A DNA stretch of 25,322 bases, taken from assembly GCA_016946835.1 (NCBI GenBank), contig JACVTC010000468.1, positions 1 to 25,322 on the forward strand. The letters run 5' to 3'. The translations under genes and the position numbers were made by a program. Under the pieces are notes generated by a model. That model worked only from the letters and a program-made list of their open reading frames with translations, was not told the DNA's origin and searched no databases. Below are positions 1 through 9,300 of this stretch, piece after piece. Positions within the stretch are counted from its first letter, which is position 1. The number at the start of each line of letters is the position of its first letter. Origin of the DNA: Neocallimastix lanati (nom. inval.) (Eukaryota > Neocallimastigomycota > Neocallimastigomycetes > Neocallimastigales > Neocallimastigaceae).

Positions 1-85
1 CTACAATACATTTTCTAGAATTGACACAAGATAATAAATATACGAATATTATGAATATTGCTAAAACATTATACTTTTTTAACAT
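1..85 (-). CDS. N-terminus of a secreted protein, partial (runs off left edge)
   Basis: Read on the minus strand from an ATG at 85-83, the frame is open for 28 codons to the window edge. The peptide has the shape of a cleavable signal peptide: a basic start (MLKKYN), a hydrophobic core of about 15 residues (VLAIFIIFVYLLSCV) and a small-residue cleavage site (V-N-S before R-K-C). An A-rich stretch precedes the ATG, as for the other genes here. The gene would be divergent from the protease gene at 1625. The mature protein lies outside the window, so no function can be given. The plus strand is also open from base 3 to 146, but its product has no recognisable feature, whereas the minus-strand reading matches the signal peptides of the neighbouring genes. 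Confidence 0.6.
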   Translation of the reverse strand, partial: MLKKYNVLAIFIIFVYLLSCVNSRKCIV

Positions 86-1282
86 TTTTAAACAAATTTT
101 CAATTTTTTATTAGATGGAGTAATTAGTATATCAATAAAATATTAAAATTATGGATTTTTTTTATTCTTATGTATTACCCTTTTTTTTATTATTTTTATT
201 TTTTAATTTTTTTATTTAGTATTTTATTTATTATTTTATTTTTTATTTTATTTTACTTTTTACTTTATTTTATTTTATTTACCAAATTTGCTTGGAATTT
301 ATTTTAAACTTACTAAAGAAAAAAAAAAAATGAAAACAAAATTATTATTAATTATCAATTTTTAGCATATATATATAAATAAATTAGTGAAGGCTATATT
401 GTCAATAGTATTAATTTATATAATATATTTATTCATTTATTACTATGGCACTATATTATAATATACATATATAATATATATATAAATTAAGTTTTTTTTA
501 AAAAAATATATTAAAATTAATTAAATAAGAAAACAACAAATTAATAATAAAAAAAAAATAATCTACATTAATATAAACCTTATTTTATATTTAGTTTAAT
601 TAATATTAAATGTAATATTTTCTGTATGTTGACCCCTGTAAAATACTTTTTTATATTAAATCAATTACAAACTTACAAATATTTTTTGAAATTATTTTTT
701 TTTGAATATATTTACTAAAAAAAACATGGGCAAAAATTCTATTTAGTTTGTAAAAGTTATATAATTTCTAATTCAAAAACAATTTTTAGCTACTTAGTAA
801 ATTAATAAAAAAGTCAAGTATTTTAAGTAGAATAAAATTATAATAACATTTAAATATATTTAAAATTAATTTTTTATTTTTATTAATTATTATTATTATT
901 ATTTTTATAATATCAAAATTTGCTATTATTTATTGAATGTAATTTATACTACCTTTATTATTAAATTTTACACAAAACATTTAATCAAAAATTAAAAAAA
1001 GTTTAATTATTATTAATTTTTAATATATTTGTATAAAATGGATGTATATTTTTTTTGTTTTAAATTATAATATATTTATTAAACATATTAGTAATAAATT
1101 ATTAGATATATTTCTAAAATTTTTTTTAAAGTTTATTAAATTTGAAATTTAAATTAGAAAAGAAAAAAACACAAAAAATAAAAAAGAAAATTAAACAAAA
1201 AAAAAATATACAGTAATGTATAAATTGGATGAAACGGTAAAATAAATTATAATAAAGCGGAAATAATACTATGCCTGGAAGC

Positions 1283-1290
1283 TATATAAA
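1283..1290 (+). promoter_or_regulatory. Candidate TATA box for the protease gene
   Basis: TATATAAA lies inside one of the few patches of mixed base composition in this desert (about 1240-1360), 340 bases upstream of the ATG at 1625. A start of transcription about 30 bases downstream would leave a short leader before the GT-AAGT donor-like site at 1356. TATA-like strings are common by chance in DNA this AT-rich. The call rests mainly on the less biased surroundings. Confidence 0.3.
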
Positions 1291-1355
1291 TAAAATTTTT
1301 ATTCGTCTTATTATGTGAATAAAAGAACTAATTGTTTATTTTGAAAATAACAAAA

Positions 1356-1575
1356 GTAAGTTATATTTAATATAATAAAATATGTAAATAAAAATTATAG
1401 ATATATAATTATATATTTTTATTTTATTAATTAATACAATTTTTTTTTATATATTAATATTATTAATAAAAATTTTTGAAATTATAATAAATATTTATAT
1501 TAATATATTATTTAAATTACAATTATCAAAAATATTATTAATATATTTATCAAAATAATAATATATATTAAATAT

Positions 1576-1577
<2 letters not shown>
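1356..1577 (+). other. Possible 5'UTR intron
   Basis: GTAAGT at 1356-1361 matches the fungal 5' splice consensus, and the pure-AT stretch behind it ends in TATAG at 1573-1577, directly before the poly(A) run. Another TATAG at 1396-1400 would give a 45-base intron instead. No clear CTAAC branch site is visible. Everything here is upstream of the coding frame, so only the transcript leader would change. Confidence 0.25.

Positions 1578-1578
<1 letters not shown>

Positions 1579-1618
<40 letters not shown>
1579..1618 (+). repeat. 40-base poly(A) tract just before the start codon
   Basis: An uninterrupted run of 40 A residues ends six bases before the ATG at 1625, separated only by GAAAAA. If transcribed, it would be an A-only leader directly in front of the start codon. 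A-rich leaders are usual in AT-rich eukaryotes, but a pure run of this length is unusual and prone to length error in sequencing and to slippage in vivo. Confidence 0.9.
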
Positions 1619-1620
<2 letters not shown>

Positions 1621-1624
1621 AAAA

Positions 1625-4600
1625 ATGTCATTTAATTTTAAGACATTATATTTAAAACCTATTAACTTCATTGTTTTAATTTTCTTGTTATTAATATTAA
1701 TAAATGAAGTATTATGTTTGGAAGAGGAAAGTAAAGATAAATATTACTTAATTACTTTCCAATTTAATAATGAAAATGACGAGGAAATCGACGACCCAAA
1801 AGAAAGTAATAATGAATTAACATTTATAAATAATCAAATGAAGAATATTTTAGAATTAATGATTGATAATAAGGATACATTTGAAAATGAAGAATTGTTA
1901 AATGAATATTCAGATATTAAAGAAAAGCGTGATGGTAATGGTGATTCTTTAGAAGAAATTGTAAAATTAATTAATGAAAATTCTTCAAGTTTAATCAATA
2001 TTATTTATGAAAACAAAGAACGTGGTATCTATACTATTCACGCTTTACTTTCGAATGAATTATATTTAATCATTAAAAATATGCCATATGTGATTGAATG
2101 TATTGAAGATGTTAAAATAGAAGACACCGATCCTATTGTCCAGATAAATGATTCACCAACTGATAATATTGAAGACGATGAGGAAGCGATTGATTCTACT
2201 ATTACTAATTATTATAGCTTGTCGAGTATTAAAGATGAAACAAAATGGGACGATATTTTAATTGAAAAAAATGCTTACAATCATTTATCTTTGTTATCCC
2301 AAGGAAAATTTGATAACTCGTTAATTAATGAATACGATAGTAATTATTACTATCCAAGTAGTGCAGGTAAAGGAGTAAATATAGTTGTTATAGATTCTGG
2401 ATTTATGTTTGATCATAAAGACTTTAATAACAACAATAGAATAGTGAGATGTCAAGCTATATGTGTTGATAATGGTTGTGTTGATACATATAACGATCCA
2501 ATCTTGTCTAAATTCTGTACTATTGATTCCAATAAACATTTATATCCTAAACATGGAACAAAAGTAGCTTCAACAGCAGCTGGAAATATTTATGGTGTAG
2601 CCAAAAAGGCCAATATTTTCGGTATTGCTGTTGATATGGCCACAGCAAGTTTTGTCTCAGCTATAAAATATATTATGGATTTCAGTAGTACCTTATTTCC
2701 TCCAGATAAAACCATAATTAATATTAGCTCTGGTAGTTATTCTAGGTATGCAGTTTATGATAATATTTTAAAAGATGCTGAGAAAAAAGGATATATGATC
2801 ATTACTAGTGGAGGTAATGATAATATTGATGGATGTATAAAGACCAAAAGAGAGTATATTAGAAATAATGAAAAAAAAATAGCTAAGGATTTTCATTATC
2901 CATCTGGTTATGAAAGTGCTATTGGTGTAGGAAGTATCAATAATAATTATTCCAGCTTATCCCTAAATGTCAATTACTCTATTTTATACTCCAAAGCTTC
3001 TTTCAGTAATTACGGGGATTGCATTGACTTATGGGCACCGGGTTATGTATATGCAGCATTACCATCAGAAAATGAAATTGAAATTTTAGAAAAACCAAAC
3101 TATTGTAAAACTTTAAAAAATAAAAGAGATTATGAAATTAATGAAAAAGAAAGAATTATAAAGAAGCTTTGTACGGATAATAATAATATGTTTAGAAAGA
3201 TTAAAGTAACTAGTAGTAGTAAAAAATGGGGTGCTGGTACTTCTTTTTCTTCACCAATAGTTGCAGGTATAAGTGCACTTTTTATTTCAGAATTTCCTGA
3301 TGTTAAATTTAACCAAAATATCTTAAGAAAATTGTTAGATGCAGTATCATTAAAAGATATTATTAATTTTAATAATATTAGTAAGCATTCCAGAAATATT
3401 TTTATCAATAATGGAAAACGTATAATTTATTCTAAAGATAATAGATACCCAAAAAATCATTGTGGTCCAAATGTAGGTAATTCAATATGTCCTAATAATG
3501 CTTGTTGTTCTAAAGATGGCTTATGTGGAACATCTGATAGTTTTTGTGAAATACGAAATGGATGTCAATTCGAATTTGGTAACTGTAACAATAAAAATAT
3601 AAGAACTCAATCACAAAATACAACTACAAATTTAAAAACAACTCAAAAAGCAATTGTTAAATCCACAACTACAATTTTAAAAACAACAGCAAAAGCAATT
3701 GTTAAATCCACAACTACAATTTTAAAAACCCCAGCAAAAGCAACGGTTGAACCTACACTTACTAAAAATAACACAAATACTACTACAGTAATAGAAAAAG
3801 ATATTCCTATTAGTACAAATGGTAAATGTGGTCCTACGTATGGTAGATGTAAGGAAAATTGGTGTTGTAGTCAATACGGTTATTGTGGTCAAACCAAAAA
3901 TTATTGTGACTCCGGATGTCAAAAAGATTACGGAAGATGTAATAATGTGATTTTAGATATTCCATTAACAACAGAAAAAGCAAATAGTACTACTAAAAAA
4001 TCAAATATAACTATAAAAACTTCAATTACTACAAATAAAACAACACAAAAAGCAGTTGTTAAACCTACAACTACTGCTCTAAAAACAACACAAAAAGCAG
4101 TTGTTAAACCTACAACTACAAAGAAAACAACACAAAAAGCAGTTGTTAAACCTACAACTACAAAAAAAGCAACACCCACATTACCACCTTTAATTTCTAT
4201 TATAACAATGTATAATACAAAATATTATGTTGGTATGGAAAATACGAAAATTCCATATGATCTTAGAATATCAAAAACTAAAACCAATCTTTATTCGAAC
4301 ATAAAGAAAGCTAAAGTATGGGCTGAAATAAAAAATTCTTCTGGTTATTGTCTTGGAAATATAAATAAAAATTATATTAATAAATATAAAATAAAGGAAT
4401 CCTCGGTGAAAAAAGACTATTTAGTTTTTATGCCTTGTAATGATAGTAATGTATTATCATTTTATCAATACGCGATAAAAACAGGTGATACAATTGTAAA
4501 AATTGGATATAGATCGAACAATAAACCATTCAAGGGTATCTATGAATCTAACAACCATTACAAATGTCGTGGTAAGGAAGGAGATAACTGTTGCATGTAC

Positions 4601-4690
4601 TTAGATAATGATTCTATTGTTGCCGGACGTTGTGATGGATACTATGATAGTACTGATGAGAGAAAGTTCTACAGTTTTAAAGTAATGTAA
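1625..4690 (+). CDS. Secreted subtilisin-like serine protease with two chitin-binding (CBM18) modules
   Basis: A 1,021-residue secreted protease of the S8 family, expected to act outside the cell or in the wall. Residues 1-31 are a signal peptide. Residues about 38-165 resemble an I9-type inhibitory propeptide. The catalytic domain (about 248-590) shows all key residues: Asp257 (VVIDSG), His310 (KHGT), oxyanion Asn398 (SGGN) and Ser540 (GTSFSSP). It carries an extra loop of about 60 residues at 472-530. Two hevein-type modules with eight cysteines each follow, at 613-654 and 735-772, separated by Thr/Lys/Val repeats. The C-terminal 165 residues form a Cys-containing domain resembling the end of the giant protein at 12365-21280. 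A Lys-Arg pair at 101-102 in the propeptide could be a kexin site. The second CBM18 block closely matches the one in the next gene. The frame is intact. Chitin modules suggest anchoring to fungal walls, its own or a competitor's; the substrate is unknown. Confidence 0.93.
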   Translation: MSFNFKTLYLKPINFIVLIFLLLILINEVLCLEEESKDKYYLITFQFNNENDEEIDDPKESNNELTFINNQMKNILELMIDNKDTFENEELLNEYSDIKEKRDGNGDSLEEIVKLINENSSSLINIIYENKERGIYTIHALLSNELYLIIKNMPYVIECIEDVKIEDTDPIVQINDSPTDNIEDDEEAIDSTITNYYSLSSIKDETKWDDILIEKNAYNHLSLLSQGKFDNSLINEYDSNYYYPSSAGKGVNIVVIDSGFMFDHKDFNNNNRIVRCQAICVDNGCVDTYNDPILSKFCTIDSNKHLYPKHGTKVASTAAGNIYGVAKKANIFGIAVDMATASFVSAIKYIMDFSSTLFPPDKTIINISSGSYSRYAVYDNILKDAEKKGYMIITSGGNDNIDGCIKTKREYIRNNEKKIAKDFHYPSGYESAIGVGSINNNYSSLSLNVNYSILYSKASFSNYGDCIDLWAPGYVYAALPSENEIEILEKPNYCKTLKNKRDYEINEKERIIKKLCTDNNNMFRKIKVTSSSKKWGAGTSFSSPIVAGISALFISEFPDVKFNQNILRKLLDAVSLKDIINFNNISKHSRNIFINNGKRIIYSKDNRYPKNHCGPNVGNSICPNNACCSKDGLCGTSDSFCEIRNGCQFEFGNCNNKNIRTQSQNTTTNLKTTQKAIVKSTTTILKTTAKAIVKSTTTILKTPAKATVEPTLTKNNTNTTTVIEKDIPISTNGKCGPTYGRCKENWCCSQYGYCGQTKNYCDSGCQKDYGRCNNVILDIPLTTEKANSTTKKSNITIKTSITTNKTTQKAVVKPTTTALKTTQKAVVKPTTTKKTTQKAVVKPTTTKKATPTLPPLISIITMYNTKYYVGMENTKIPYDLRISKTKTNLYSNIKKAKVWAEIKNSSGYCLGNINKNYINKYKIKESSVKKDYLVFMPCNDSNVLSFYQYAIKTGDTIVKIGYRSNNKPFKGIYESNNHYKCRGKEGDNCCMYLDNDSIVAGRCDGYYDSTDERKFYSFKVM
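3629..3760 (+). repeat. Three 45-base tandem repeats (linker between CBM18 modules)
   Basis: Codes for three copies of a 15-residue Thr/Lys-rich unit of the type LKTTxKAxVKSTTTI (residues 669-712 of the protease). The third copy has diverged. It is a flexible, probably O-glycosylated linker that joins the first CBM18 to the second. Confidence 0.85.
3785..4024 (+). repeat. CBM18-plus-linker block duplicated in the next gene
   Basis: The 80 codons at 721-800 align without gaps to codons 238-317 of the gene at 6350 (DNA 7061-7300). I count 62 of 80 identical residues. The match includes the linker on both sides of the module, and the last 37 or so bases are identical at the DNA level. This fits a recent local duplication or gene conversion. 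Confidence 0.85.
4037..4165 (+). repeat. Thr/Lys/Val tandem repeats (linker before C-terminal domain)
   Basis: Codes for three copies of TTQKAVVKPTTT plus two or three spacer residues (residues about 805-847), nearly identical at the DNA level. It is the same unit type as in the first linker at 3629-3760, so the repeat has spread within the gene. Confidence 0.85.
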
Positions 4691-5130
4691 TAATAATGAG
4701 TTTAACTATAGTACTATAAAATTTTTAAACTTATATTATTAACTAAATAATAAATAATATTTCTTTATATTTTAAGTAAAAATTATTAATAATAGTGATA
4801 TACATTTATTATTTTTAATTTGTTGAAATAAAAAATAAAATAAAATAAAATAAATTAGAAATAAAAGAAAAATTAAAAAAAAGTAAAAATAAATATAATA
4901 AATTAAATTAAATTAGAAATAAAATAAATAAAAGCATATGTAAAAATAAAAAATAATAAAAAATAATAAATTAGAAATAAAAGAAATAAAAAATTGTAAA
5001 ATTACAAATTATAAAATATTATTAATTAAAAATAAAAAAAAAATATAAAGATAATAAAATAATATATATGAGAAATAACCGAAATAAAAAAAATGTAAAA
5101 ATATAAGTAGTAAAATAAAAAAAAATTATA

Positions 5131-5176
5131 AATAAAAGAAATTATGAATAAAAGAAATTATGAATAAAAGAAATTA
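5131..5176 (+). repeat. 16-base tandem repeat, nearly three copies
   Basis: AATAAAAGAAATTATG occurs at 5131-5146 and 5147-5162 and again for 14 bases at 5163-5176, all exact. It is a simple microsatellite-like expansion in the purine-rich part of the spacer. Confidence 0.85.
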
Positions 5177-6000
5177 AATTTTAAATTGAAATTAAGAAAT
5201 AACAATATTGTATGAATTAAAATAATTTACTTTATTTATATATATATAATTTTTTATTATAATAATAAACTAAAATTAGTTTTATAAAGTGTCAATAAAA
5301 TAACATAATTAAATTATTTTATATTTTAAATTTTAAAATGATATTTATATAATAAAAATAAACTTATATTTTGTTTATTATATTAATATATTTTTATAAA
5401 AAAATAATTTATAATAAAAATATAAATTAAATATAATAAAGGATTATTTTGAATTAAAGTAAATCATAATTTATTATTAATAAAATACTTTAAGTTAATC
5501 TTATTTATTCTAAGTTTAATTGAACATAGAAAATAGTATTAAAATTTTTCATTGATTTATTAATAAATTGTTATATTTATATTATATTTATAATTATTAT
5601 AGTAATAATAGTAAATAAAAATATATATTTTAATTCATTTAATTATTTTTTCATATATTATTTTAAACTATTAATTTCCTATTTAAACAATATATTAATT
5701 ATTTTTTTTTATATTCTATTAAAAAATAATGTTCTTTTTTATTTATTATTATTTTTTTGTTGATTATTTTAAATTAATAATAAAAAAAATATTATGTATT
5801 TCTTTTAATTTATATGACAATATATATTAATTGTAATATCATTTGAGATATAAATTTTACATATAATAAACTTTAATAGATTACGGCATTACACAAAATA
5901 TTTTAATTTTTTAAAGTGTTACTTTCATAGTTTATATTATTAATAATATATTAATAATTATATTAATTATAACAGAAATATAATTAACTTATTTTAAAAA

Positions 6001-6110
6001 TTAATTAGTTAGGAATATAATGAAACTAACTCATCATATAGAAAACTAGTATCCAATGAAATACTGAGATTATTATATAGAAAATTTCGTATAAATTAAT
6101 AGTGGATTTT
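6001..6110 (+). promoter_or_regulatory. Likely promoter or leader patch for the DUF4832 gene
   Basis: A patch of mixed composition about 250-350 bases upstream of the ATG at 6350. It holds TATATAG at 6074-6080. It also holds CTAAC at 6026-6030 followed ten bases later by TATAG (6037-6041), which looks like a branch site and 3' splice site of a leader intron, although no convincing GTAAGT donor was found upstream. Both readings are tentative. Confidence 0.2.
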
Positions 6111-6349
6111 ATTTTTATTTTTTTTTTATTATTAAATTTAAAATAAAATTAAATGAAAAAGATAAAAAATTAAATAAATAAATAAATAAAATATTGAAAT
6201 ATTTTAATAACGAAATAGTTGAAATATAATAAAATAAAATTATAGTATTAATATAAAAACTATAAAAATTATAAAGAAAATATTAAATATATACATCTAT
6301 ATATTAATATTTTATTTTATTTATTTAATTTAAAAAAAAATAAATAATA

Positions 6350-9300
6350 ATGAATACAGAAAAACTTATCTATATATTTTTGATTTTACTTGAAGTTTAT
6401 TTTTATAAAGTTAATTGCTCTTATATTAGTAAATCAAATAAAGTTGCAATTATAAAAAATTATAAAAATAATCTTTGTTTGACCTATCATAAAAAAGAAT
6501 ATAAAGTTAGGCTAAGCACATGTAAAAATAATTATTTAAAACAACAATGGATTATCCCCAAGTCAGGAGAAGGTTATTATGTTAGTAAGGAAGATACTAA
6601 TATATGTTTAAATATTTCAAAAAGTGGAAGTGTCGTAACCGATTTATGTTCTAAAAATGGTACAAAGCTTGGTAATATTCTTCATTCCAAAACTGGTGAA
6701 TCTATTTGGACTCCATTGGATGATACAAAATGCCTTGGAATTCTAAAAGCCGACAGAGAAATGATTAACGATGAAAATAAAAGAAAAAATAACAGTATTC
6801 GTCTTAATATGAATCAATGTAATAGTTCTAAAAGCGACCAACATTGGCGTATGGAAATTATTGAGGAAAATTATAGTGAAAAGAATACAAGTACTATAAA
6901 GAATACAAGTACCAAAAAGAATACAATTACCAAAAAGAATACAAGTACCAAAAAGAATACAAGTACCAAAAAGAATACAAGTACTAAAAAGAATACAAGT
7001 ACCAAAAAGAATACAAGTACCAAAAAGAATACAAGTACTAAAAAGAATACTACAACTACTACAATAATAGGAAAAGATATCCCAATCAGTAAAAATTATA
7101 AATGTGGTCCTATGTATGGTAGATGTAGTGAAAACTTGTGTTGCAGTAAATACGGTTATTGTGGAAAAACTGAAAAATATTGTGACGCAGGATGCCAAAA
7201 AGATTATGGAAGATGCAATAGTACGACTTTAGATATTCCATTGACAACAGAAAAATCAAAAAATACTACTAAAAAATCAAATATAACTATAAAAACTTCA
7301 ACAAATACTAACCCAAAAGCATCAACTGTTAATAATATCACTATTAATGTCACTACAACAAAAAGTAATTCTATTACTACTAGAATAAATTCAAATATTG
7401 TTAGTACAACTAATAGAAAATCTACTAAAAAAATAATTCCAACTGCTGTTACTACCCCAGCTACAAATACTACTTCAATTGCTGTTACTACTACCACTAC
7501 AAATACTACTTCAATTGCTATTACTACTACTGCTACAGATTTATCATTAGAAAGTAATTCATCGTTTATACCTGAAAAATTTATTGAATCTAATTCAACT
7601 ATTGATAATCCTTATAGAGGTTGGTATCACGGTTCGAAATCGGTAGATATATCAGATTATGCTAAATATGATTGTAAGTACATTAAAAGATTATCAAATA
7701 TTCGTAAAGAAGAAATTGGATTACAATATATTGGTATTCAGTTAGAAGAATTCAAAAATAGAGAAATCTCTAAGGAAGGATTAAATAATATCAGATCATT
7801 ATTTAGTGAATATAGAGCAAAAGCAAAAGCAGATGGTATTACAAGATTAATTATAAGATTCTATTATGATAACGCAGATAATTGTAAGATGAATCCAAAC
7901 GGAACTCCACGTACTACTAAAGTCAATAAAAGAAATAACTTCAATAATACAATAGAAGAAAATTATAATGAAATCAACGATGATTCATTTTATCCAATTA
8001 AAAAAAACGATAATGAATATATAAATTTGAGTAAAAACGATATAATTTATGTAACGGATAAATTGAATTATAATTTACCGTTATTTAAAAATAAAATAAA
8101 TAATTCGAAAGAAGAAGATGACGAAAATAATGACAATGAAACATCTACAGTTAATGCATATGATGATGAAGATGATATTGAATTTATAGATGATTTGGAT
8201 AATGACGAAAGTATATTCTTTAATCAAAATGATTATCTAAGTCTTGAAGATTTTAATGAAAATAATATATTATCACTAAGTGATGATAAGTTAAATGATT
8301 ATATGGATCAAATGAATTTTATTTCTTCAAATACTTCATTAACTATCAAAAATAAAATTAATAAAAGAGAAAATGTTGGCATCCAAATCTCAACAGATTT
8401 ATTTAATGTTGATTCAGTAAAACTTTTTACAAATTCAATTCGTTATAATGGAAAGAAGGGTCAATGTTTTATCAAAACAGCATTTGAGAGTTGTGAACTT
8501 TACTCAACTGAAGAATTGGAACCAGATAATATAGAAATTATAAAAACTCATATTAAACAATTATCAGAAATTGTTAATGAATATAAAGATATTATTTATA
8601 TACACCAAGGTGTATTTATTGGAACTTGGGGAGAAATGCATAGTTCTTCATACTCAAAAAATTACAAGGATATACCTGAATTAATTAATACGATTAATAA
8701 TTATTTTGATCCATCTATTTATTTAGCCGTAAGAACTCCTCGTCATTATCGAATGATAATGAACTATAATAAAATAACTAATAAAAAATTATTGACATCT
8801 AGGTTAGGTTTATTCAATGATGGTCTTTTTTATAATGATAATGATTACGGTACTTATGGTCAAAGTGATATAAATGAAAACAACGGAATCATTAAAGCAA
8901 ACCGCAAAGATGAAATAAAGTTTCAAAATAAAATTTGTTTTAATGTTCCTAGTGGCGGTGAAAGTGTTTTAAATAAGAACACTATGGATTTCAATGATCT
9001 AAGTATCGATAATACTTATTATAATATTAAAAATTATAATAACTTTTATACCTGCAATGATTATTCTAATACAATTCATTTAAGTTACTTAAATGATGAT
9101 TATAGTAAACCTATATACTCTCATTGGAGTAATTATACTTATTACAATTCTACTAATCCAATATGGAATGGTGGAAATGGTCATGATTATATAAGTAATC
9201 ATCTAGGATATAGATATGTTATTAAAAACGCCACTTTTAGCAGTTATAATGATACTTTAAACATTGATATTACAAACGTAGGATATTCTCCAGCATATAT

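Larger units (their letters stand above)
86..1624. other. Divergent intergenic region, AT desert
   Basis: About 1.5 kb between two divergent start codons. It is almost entirely A/T with long A or T runs. Two less biased patches stand out: 610-840, which holds a few short coding-like frames but nothing with a start and length worth calling, and 1210-1360, which holds the TATA-like element described separately. No RNA gene or long open frame is visible. Confidence 0.7.
4691..6349. other. Intergenic AT desert between the two plus-strand genes
   Basis: About 1.66 kb. The first 500 bases are purine-rich A runs broken by single G residues (AAATAAAAG-type repeats) and then turn to mixed A/T. AATAAA strings near 4826 could serve as polyadenylation signals, but they are too common here to assign. 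The only patches with noticeable G/C are 5880-5935 and 6000-6115, the second of which is the likely promoter area of the next gene. No open frame of note. Confidence 0.7.

Noticed and set aside
3-146. Plus-strand open frame of 47 codons at the left edge, readable as the 3' end of a gene
   Set aside because: The minus-strand reading of the same DNA gives a textbook signal peptide with its own ATG; the plus-strand peptide has no recognisable motif. It cannot be fully excluded without sequence to the left.
4550-4690. Fungal dockerin (CBM10-type) at the protease C-terminus, expected in gut-fungal cellulosome proteins
   Set aside because: The cysteine spacing and Trp/Gly pattern of dockerins are absent; the domain instead resembles the tail of the giant protein.
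6743-7497. Minus-strand frames of 151 and 97 codons opposite the DUF4832 gene
   Set aside because: Mirror images of the NTSTKK and Thr-rich repeats; no start context, no domain.
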